Positions 58,336 to 64,000 of a stretch of 64,000 nt of DNA are shown here, piece after piece. The stretch comes from JAJPKK01 sp963807015. GTDB lineage: Bacteria; Pseudomonadota; Alphaproteobacteria; Rhizobiales; Xanthobacteraceae. Positions within the stretch are counted from its first letter, which is position 1. Each line of letters begins with the position of its first letter. The DNA lies in the NCBI GenBank assembly GCA_963807015.1, contig CAWEAS010000033.1:1-64000 (forward strand), read 5' to 3'. Under the pieces are notes generated by a model. The model did no database searches. It saw nothing but the letters and a program-made list of their open reading frames with translations, and was not told the DNA's origin. Made by a program: the position numbers and the translations under genes.

Positions 58336-59893
58336 ATGCCTGCCCGAAGAGAGCTGACCATGCGGCAATTGCGGCTAATGCTGCGGCTACACCAGGATGG
58401 CGTGAGCGCGCGCGAGATCGCCCGCACGCTCGGAGTGGCGCGCAGCACGATCCAGGACAATCTCGCCCGCGCCCGGGCGGCCGGAATCGGTTGGCCGCTG
58501 CCGGCTGAATGGACGGACGAGGTTCTCGAACAGCAGCTGTTCGCCCGGAGCGGGTTTAGGCGTGGCCATCGTCGGCGCACCGAACCTGACTGGGCGACGC
58601 TGGCGCGCGAGCTGAAGCGGCCTGGCGTCAACCTGATGGTGCTGTGGGAGGAGTACCGCGAGGCCCATGCGGACGGCTACGGCTATTCGCGTTTCTGCGA
58701 TCTGTATCGCGCGTTCGAGCGTCGATTGTCGCCGGTGATGCGCCAGCATCAAGTCGCCGGCGAGAAGGTGTTCGTCGATTACTCCGGCAAGAAGATCGCC
58801 ATCGTCGATCCGGCGACCGGCGAGGTGCGCGACGCCGAGATCTTCGTCGCGGTGCTGGGCGCCTCAAACTACACCTACGCCGAGGCGACCTGGACGCAGA
58901 GGCTGCCGGACTGGATCGCGGCGCATGTGCGCATGTTCCGCTTCTTCGGCGGCGTGCCGCGTCTGTCGTGCCGGACAATCTCAAGAGCGGCGTCATAAGG
59001 CCGCGTTCTACGATCCCGAGATCAATCGCAGCTACGCGATGATGGCCGCGCACTACGGCATCGGCGTCCTGCCAGCGCGGCCGTATCGGCCGCGCGACAA
59101 GGCCAAGGTCGAGGCCGGGGTCAGCTTCGCCCAGACCTACATTCTCGGCCGGCTGCGGCACCAGACATTCTTCTCGCTCGCCGAAGCGAACAACGCGATT
59201 GGCTTGGTGCTCGATCGCATGAACGGCCACGTCATGCGCCGTCTCGGCATAAGCCGCCGGGATTTGTTTGCGAGCATCGAGCGGGGGGCGCTGCTCGCCT
59301 TGCCAGCGAACGACTACGAGTTCGCCGAATGGCGATTTGCCCGCGTCGGTCCCGACTATCATGTCGAGGTCGAGGGCTTCTACTACTCGGTGCCGCACGC
59401 GCTGATCCGCGCGCAGGTTGATGTGCGCATCACCACTCGCACCATCGAGGTGTTCCATCGCTCAAAGCGAGTCGCCGCCCATCAGCGCCGTTTTGGCGGC
59501 CGCGGCACGGCACCGATCCGCAGCACATGCCGAGCGCGCATCGGCGTTACGCCGCATGGTCGCCGGAGCGCTTCCGGCGCTGGGCGCGCACGATCGGTCC
59601 CAACACCGAAGGTCTCGTCGCTCGCCATCCTCGCCAACCGCCCTCATCCCGAGCAGGGCTTTCGCACCTGCCTCGGCGTGCTGCGCCTGTTCCGCGGCCT
59701 CGATCCGAGACGCGCGGAAGCCGTCGCGGCGCGTGCGCTCGCCATCGGCGCGCTCACCTACAAGAGCGTCGCCTCCATCCTCGACAACAATCTCGATCGC
59801 GCTCCACAAGCCGCTGAGAGCGGCACCGTGATCGCGCATCCACAACGTCCGCGGCCCCGGCTACTTCCACTGAAAGGAGATGACGCATGCTGA
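58336..59893 (+). pseudogene. istA: IS21 transposase IstA, frameshifted
   Basis: It starts MPARRELTMRQLRLMLRLHQ, then DGVSAREIARTLGVARSTIQ (helix-turn-helix). The integrase core contains VFVDYSGKKIAIVDP (first Asp) and ends its frame at FFGGVPRLS near 58970. It resumes with KAAFYDPEINRSYAMMAAHY, continues through FYYSVPHALIRAQVDVRITT, and shifts again near 59498 (RHGTDPQHMPSAHRRYAAWS) and near 59620 (LAILANRPHPEQGFRTCLGV) before the stop at 59893. About four single-base indels are needed. The order and content otherwise match a full-length IstA of about 515 residues. Confidence 0.85.
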
Positions 59894-60812
59894 CCCATCC
59901 GACCCTCGATTTGCTGCACGAACTTGGCCTGCACGGCATGGCCAAGGGCTTCAAGGCGCTCGAACAGGTCGCCGAGACTGCGGCCTCGAGCACGCCGAAT
60001 GGCTGGGCCTGCTGCTCGATCACGAGGTCACGCTGCGCCGGCAGAAGCGCTTCGAGGCCCGCGCCAGAACCGCGCGGCTGCGCCACAACGCCAGCGTCGA
60101 GGACGTCGATTACCGTGCCGCCCGCGGCCTCGATCGCACGCTCTTCCTAAAGCTCGCCGACTGCGAATTCATCCGCGAGCGGCGCAATCTGTTGATCACC
60201 GGTCCATGCGGCGTCGGCAAAAGCTGGCTCGCCTGCGCGCTCGGCCACAAGGCCTGCCGCGAGGACTTCTCCGTCCTCTATCACCGCACCCGCGGCTGTT
60301 CGCGGCCCTCGAGCTCGCCCGCGGCGACGGCCGCTACGCCAAGCTCCTGCGCGCGCTCGCCCGCGTCGATCTTCTCATCCTCGACGACTGGGGCCCGGAG
60401 CAGCTCAATGCCGAGCACCGCCGCGATCTCCTGGAGATCGTCGAGGACCGCTACGACGCTCGCTCGTTCATCATCACCAGCCAGTTGCCGGTCGATCGTT
60501 GGTACGAGATCATCGGCGATCCGACGCTCGCCGACGCCATCCTCGACCGCATCATCCACACCGCCTACCGGATCGTGCTCGCGGGCGACAGCATGCGCAA
60601 GCTCAAGGCCGACCGCCGACCGAGGCCCGACCGCTCGCAAAGGAAGTGCCGCAAAGCGCAAGCGCGCCCGCATCCACGTCCGCAAAAGCCCACCGCAAAT
60701 GACCGCCCTGCCCAACCCACCGCCCGCCCCGGTGGGTCAACAGGCACCTCCCGCGCGCGCCGCCTCGTCAGCCGTGGGGCACGCCGCGTCGCGCGCGGGT
60801 CCCTCCTGTTGA
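59887..60812 (+). pseudogene. istB: IS21 helper ATPase IstB, frameshifted
   Basis: It starts MLTHPTLDLLHELGLHGMAK, then the frame changes near 59985 to LEHAEWLGLLLDHEVTLRRQ, with Walker A LLITGPCGVGKSWLACALGH. It changes again near 60290 to LFAALELARGDGRYAKLLRA, then VDLLILDDWGPEQLNAEHRR (Walker B) and FIITSQLPVDRWYEIIGDPT. It overlaps istA by 7 nt as in intact IS21 elements. Two single-base deletions explain the lesions. The 3' end is uncertain because two frames are open near 60700-60812. Confidence 0.85.
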
Positions 60813-61245
60813 CTACCGGGACGGCCTCCGCTCGTGCCTGTTCAATGAACACGGTCATTGCAAGGCGCTTGACCGACTTGACCCAACCAAAATCGAAAAC
60901 ATCATCCCCCGACCCGCGGGGACCCCGCCAAGTGGCCGGCTTCAAATCGGAACCATGGCCGGCTTCAAATCGGAACGGGTGGCCGGCATCAAATTGGAAT
61001 GCATGGCCGGCTTCGTCGGAATCCGCAGGCGGCAATCGCGATCGCGAATATCAACGCTATTTGGCCCGTTGCATCGATGAAGAGTCCGAACCACGCGCTG
61101 CTTCCTTGCAAGCCGCCCATTCGAGCTCTGATCCAACGTTGATTTTCGAACCGGGCACAGCTCAACACCACCGACCAAATCAGAATTGCCATCCTTGGTA
61201 CGTATGCATCGAACATCCTACTGCCCCCGAATTTCAACCTGCGCC

Positions 61246-61605
61246 TTATCCAAAATTGCGCGGATGACGATTTGCCGCGAACTGGTTGCTGCGTTTCGGC
61301 CAAGGTCTCACGGACGGCGAGACTTCAGCGTAGTTCTTTCCTGATCTGCTTTGCTGGGACTCTTCAGCCGTTCGCAACAGCACGCGACACTCGGACCTGA
61401 GGGCTTGCTGCAAGGCCGGTCGGGCCCGTTCGCGCACGCGCCGTACCTTGGTTTCCACCTCGGACGGAACACGCGCGATTAGGTCCGTGAGTTTTATTGG
61501 CACAGTCTTTGGATAGCGGCGGGCGAACAGGCCCTGATCGTACACACTATAGTTGATAAACTCAAAGTATGTAATCCGCTGACCTTCGCGCATGGACATG
61601 CGCAA
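61246..61605 (-). CDS. Hypothetical protein
   Basis: 119 residues with a plausible mixed composition: GQRITYFEFINYSVYDQGLF, then ARRYPKTVPIKLTDLIARVP, then a basic helical stretch (SEVETKVRRVRERARPALQQ). No family is recognised. It lies 29 bp upstream of the split membrane-protein gene on the same strand, but its start region overlaps the divergent XRE gene by 14 bp, which weakens it. Alternative starts at 61599 and 61593 exist. Confidence 0.35.
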   Translation of the reverse strand: MRMSMREGQRITYFEFINYSVYDQGLFARRYPKTVPIKLTDLIARVPSEVETKVRRVRERARPALQQALRSECRVLLRTAEESQQSRSGKNYAEVSPSVRPWPKRSNQFAANRHPRNFG

Positions 61606-61819
61606 GTTGGTTGGCCAGAACGTCAGGAGGATCAGGCTAAAAAGGGGGCTGACACAGGAGCAATTTGCCGATGTCTCAGGTTTCAGTCAGCAATACATTA
61701 GTGGCTTGGAGCGAGGACGGCGCAACCCCACTGTCATAACAGTGTACGAACTCGCTGTCGCATTGGGGGTGGGCCACATGGATTTGGTACGGCCGGCGGG
61801 CAAGCGGAAGTCACGCTAA
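61592..61819 (+). CDS. XRE-family transcriptional regulator
   Basis: 75 residues, almost entirely a helix-turn-helix: VGQNVRRIRLKRGLTQEQFA, then DVSGFSQQYISGLERGRRNP, then TVITVYELAVALGV. Size and fold resemble Cro/C-protein-type regulators of prophages and restriction systems. A gene of the same type begins at 63919. The region just upstream contains ACACTATAG, and the one before 63919 contains TATAGTGTA. It probably controls the neighbouring recombinase or DUF932 genes. Confidence 0.88.
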   Translation: MDMRKLVGQNVRRIRLKRGLTQEQFADVSGFSQQYISGLERGRRNPTVITVYELAVALGVGHMDLVRPAGKRKSR

Positions 61820-61980
61820 AATGCGGCTCTTGCGTTCGTTCGGAGCGTCGAGCTGACCAAATTCGATCGTTAGGTCCCAAAGCTGCGTTAAGACAAGTAA
61901 GCCACGTCCGGAGAGGAGATGGACGATTTGTCCCTCAAGTTGGCGTCGATGCTCAAGTGCAATTGAGACGTTCTGGGGTT

Positions 61981-62582
61981 TTAGTCCTTCCAGAAGTTCT
62001 TGAACCTGTCTGGAGCCAGCGCCGTGTAACGTTGGGTCGACACGATGCTTCGATGGCCCAGATAGCCTTGGATCGCTCTGGTGTCATGACCGTCGTTGGC
62101 CAGCTTGTAGCCGCAAGAGTGGCGAAGCATGTGGCTGTGGATCAGGAACGGGAAGCGAGCCGCGGCGCCTGCTCGTGCGATCATTCGCTGGTAGCCGGCG
62201 ACGCTCGACGGCGCTCCTCGTTCAGACACGAAGATGTGGGTCAAGCTGGGCTCCCCTCCCGTTGTAATCGGCGAAGCGCCCGCATTTCCTTTCCACTGAT
62301 CGGATGGACGCCTGTCTCGCCTCCCTTGGCACGTCGGACGTGCAAGCGGCCGGTGGTGAAATCCACATCATCCCAACGGAGGCCGATAAGCTCACTCGCC
62401 CGTAAGCCGTGGCGGTACGCTACCAGGATCGCTGTCGCATCCCGGTGCCCGTACCTGTTGCTCCGAGCGGCTTCCATCAATCGCTCGATCTCTGCCTCCT
62501 TGAGGTACTCCCGAGGTCGCTTGCTCATGACTGTTACATTTTCTGACGTTGGAGCATCGAAGTTGCTGCCTTGATTTTCCAT
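61981..62582 (-). pseudogene. Tyrosine recombinase with a one-base frameshift
   Basis: The 5' frame (from about 62582; MSKRPREYLKEAEIERLMEA at 62528) carries the first catalytic Arg (AYRHGLRASELIGLRWDDVD) and the Lys hairpin (VRRAKGGETGVHP). It stops at 62241. The other frame carries IFVSERGAPSSVAGYQRMIA, the HMLRHSCGYKLANDGHDTRA box (His, Arg), YLGHRSI (His) and the nucleophile Tyr in TQRYTAL. Together they form the usual compact rhizobial recombinase of about 190-200 residues. The stop and restart overlap (TTGA), so coupling cannot be fully excluded, but an indel is likelier. The start is uncertain. Confidence 0.8.
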
Positions 62583-62710
62583 CGCATTCACCCGTCGCCA
62601 TCGGCATACTGTTACAGTATTGATTAAAAGTGTAACAGTCAACAGGATGGTCGGAACGAGGTGGAAATGGCTTCATGAGGACGGGCGGCCGAAACGTCCC
62701 ACGCTGTTAC
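62530..62710. repeat. Cluster of CTGTTACA motifs around the recombinase start
   Basis: ACTGTTACA occurs at 62530 and 62608, its inverse TGTAACAGT at 62631 (a 9-bp inverted repeat with a 14-nt spacer), and CTGTTACA again at 62703. They flank the recombinase start and the gap to the DUF932 gene. They could be arm-type integrase sites or operators. Confidence 0.65.
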
Positions 62711-62788
62711 AAAACTTAAAAGGAAGCGATGAACGGTTGAGATTGCCCGCAACACCAATTCAAGAACTTCTGGCGCAGCTAACAGTTC

Positions 62789-63787
62789 CTAAGCTGCCTC
62801 TTTTTGGATCAGATCAAAGGCCCTCACTTTCAATTCCATGCCGTCTCCCAGAAGCGCATAAGACAGCCGAGAGCCAGTGACGTCGCGATGGTGATCGACA
62901 TATTCAAGGACTGCATTGAGTAGCCCCCAAAAAGTCCCACGCGACCCGTTGAGCCCCATCCCCTTTCCGTTTTCACGAAGCTCAAAGATCGCTTTGCGCG
63001 CCGCGCTCACCTTGGCCATATTTTGCTCCCAGGCACGAAGCAGTCCCGGGTTGCGGTCCGAATTTCGCGGGCGCTTTGGCTCTGGCAGCAGGGAGTTTAC
63101 GAGCCGCTCGGCCTGTTCCTTCGAACATCTGCGTTCCGAGAGTCTTGTGAACGACTGAGTGACGAAATCCAGTTCGCGCAAAGTTGCTGCGAAAAACTCC
63201 TGCGCCGCTTCAGCGTGTTGCGCGAACGTTCCTTGATGGGCTCGACGAAATTGCTGACCTATTCGCTCTCGCATCGCAAGTGCAAGAGTGTTCTGACACA
63301 CAACCCGAACCGTGGTCAGGCGAATATTGAGTGCTATTGACCCGTCGTGGTTGTTTGCCATCAAAGCGAAGGGTTGCAGAACATCCTCGGTGCCGACCTT
63401 CATCGGCTTGTTGATCTTAGCCAGAAGCCAAATTACCTCTCCGTCACCAAGATAGCCTCCTGTGTGATACACACGCTCTCCGCGACCGAATATTGCGTCA
63501 AAGAGCATCCCGGCGTCGTGATTTTGGATTGGGGTAAACCCCCGGTGGACAACGCCCAGCACCCGTCTCGGATCGCCGGCCACGCGGTCACTGCGAACAA
63601 GGGCCTTGCGCTTCAATACTGGAGAGGGTGGATCATCGGCGGTGAGCAGTTCAACGTCGCCGACCTGCCAATTCAGCCCACCCACCTTGATTGCCTCGTC
63701 CAACGTCGCCGGCTGGGCAAGACTGACGCCCAGACCGTGCCAAGGAATTTCGCCGGTGTAGAACATTTCTCCTACATTCGCGGGCAT
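62789..63787 (-). CDS. DUF932 (phage/plasmid-like) protein
   Basis: 332 residues. The start MPANVGEMFYTGEIPWHGLG and the following segments are typical: GLNWQVGDVELLT, VLGVVHRGFTPIQNHDAGML, VWLL-type strands (EVIWLLAKINKPMKVG) and MANNHDGSIALNIRLTTVRVVCQNTLALAM. DUF932 proteins are found on plasmids, phages and integrative elements; their function is unclear. It is on the same strand as the recombinase, about 200 bp upstream. It is intact. Confidence 0.85.
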   Translation of the reverse strand: MPANVGEMFYTGEIPWHGLGVSLAQPATLDEAIKVGGLNWQVGDVELLTADDPPSPVLKRKALVRSDRVAGDPRRVLGVVHRGFTPIQNHDAGMLFDAIFGRGERVYHTGGYLGDGEVIWLLAKINKPMKVGTEDVLQPFALMANNHDGSIALNIRLTTVRVVCQNTLALAMRERIGQQFRRAHQGTFAQHAEAAQEFFAATLRELDFVTQSFTRLSERRCSKEQAERLVNSLLPEPKRPRNSDRNPGLLRAWEQNMAKVSAARKAIFELRENGKGMGLNGSRGTFWGLLNAVLEYVDHHRDVTGSRLSYALLGDGMELKVRAFDLIQKEAA

Positions 63788-63918
63788 GACAGGTTCTCGT
63801 TGCTAGTCGTGAATTCCCATTGCGCGGTCAGGGCTGTTGACAGCACCCGGCCCACGCTCGCCGATGAGATATATTATAGTGTATAGTACTTGTGTGGCCG
63901 TTCTCTTCGTCTGTCGCG

Positions 63919-64000
63919 ATGGATGTGCGACGGGTCGTTGGGGAAAATTTGCGGCACTATCGCCTTTCGGCCGGGCTCTCACAGGAGGAGTTGGCGGCCC
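63919..64000 (+). CDS. XRE-family regulator, 3' truncated by window
   Basis: ATG 63919 opens MDVRRVVGENLRHYRLSAGL, then SQEELAA, and runs off the end. The sequence is closely similar to the start of the regulator at 61592 (MDMRKLVGQNVRRIRLKRGL). It is divergent from the DUF932 gene; the 131-bp gap contains TTATAGTGTATAG, a possible operator. Confidence 0.8.
   Translation, partial: MDVRRVVGENLRHYRLSAGLSQEELAA

Larger units (their letters stand above)
58129..61027 (+). mobile_element. IS21-family insertion sequence
   Basis: About 2.9 kb. The ends carry the multiple internal repeats typical of IS21: five variants of ATTCCGATTTGAAGCCGGCC at 58137-58250, and four in inverse orientation at about 60930-61027. 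The outer ends share TGCGGATTCC / GGAATCCGCA. GGCGGC at 58123-58128 and 61028-61033 is the target duplication. It holds istA and istB in order, both frameshifted. Confidence 0.9.
57922..61216 (-). pseudogene. Small membrane-protein gene split by IS21-family element
   Basis: The N-terminal part (61216 down to 61028) reads MFDAYVPRMAILIWSVVLSC to DATGQIALIFAIAIAA. The C-terminal part (58128 down to 57922) reads AALSLYDFGWRKTIGLLVLT, then LVGGWLWAAVGAFVAAIVGQ to FQFSWFGVF. They are on the same strand on opposite sides of the IS. Removing the IS and one copy of the 6-bp duplication (GGCGGC on the plus strand) joins them in frame as a protein of about 129 residues with about four membrane helices. 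Function is unknown. The gene is presumably inactive. Confidence 0.8.

Noticed and set aside
60930..61035. Repeated GGCCGGCTTCAAATCGGAAC words as a separate repeat locus
   Set aside because: They are the multiple terminal repeats of the IS21 element and are described with it.

Overview
The window reads as chromosome of a GC-rich alphaproteobacterium of the order Hyphomicrobiales (Rhizobiales), probably near the Bradyrhizobium/Xanthobacteraceae group. Pointers are the flagellar gene order (motE, DUF6468, fliM, fliL opposite flgF-flgG-flgA-flgH), a PhaR regulator beside a thiolase, rpmI-rplT-pheS-pheT, a solitary TctC-type binding protein, H-NS-type small proteins and short dispersed palindromic intergenic repeats. 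Species cannot be fixed from sequence reading alone.

Bases 1-37,570 are mostly core chromosome: a TPR/glycosyltransferase-like protein, a CHAD protein, initiator tRNA-fMet, a DUF2937 gene cut by an IS630-family element, a tricarboxylate-type binding protein, an H-NS protein, the flagellar block, hydrolase and TPR genes, rpmJ, a small catabolic-looking group (TPP enzyme, MetE-like protein, EutA, bicupin), thiolase-phaR, a GGDEF/EAL protein, gamma-glutamyltransferase, rpmF, mtgA, rpmI-rplT-pheST, a frameshifted amine oxidase, a YiiX-like hydrolase and tRNA-Ala(CGC).

Bases 37,547-55,766 look like an integrative element inserted in the 3' end of tRNA-Ala. A P4-type integrase sits next to the tRNA. 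It is followed by an AlpA-like regulator, a two-part primase/helicase module and a frameshifted gene holding a mirror-symmetric array of CGTAAC motifs that could be a replication site. The cargo is decayed or accessory: a frameshifted IS256-family element with 9-bp target duplications, a DNA ligase remnant, a RidA protein, an OPT transporter pseudogene, a nuclease-like gene, a transposase remnant, and a two-gene operon (PD-(D/E)XK-like plus winged-helix protein, then a nucleotidyltransferase) behind an operator-like repeat array. A 14-bp copy of the tRNA 3' part at 55,753-55,766 is a candidate right attachment site.

Bases 55,767-64,000 are a second accessory stretch: a lone receiver-domain protein, a second H-NS protein, an IS21-family element that splits a small membrane-protein gene with a 6-bp target duplication, and a further phage- or plasmid-like group (two similar XRE regulators, a frameshifted tyrosine recombinase, a DUF932 protein).

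Many single-base frameshifts occur in the accessory genes and transposases, while long core genes (pheT, fliM, the TPP enzyme, mtgA) are intact. This may be real decay, or consensus error in multi-copy DNA; both are noted where relevant. The item most worth following up is the candidate toxin-antitoxin or defence operon at 53,096-55,177.
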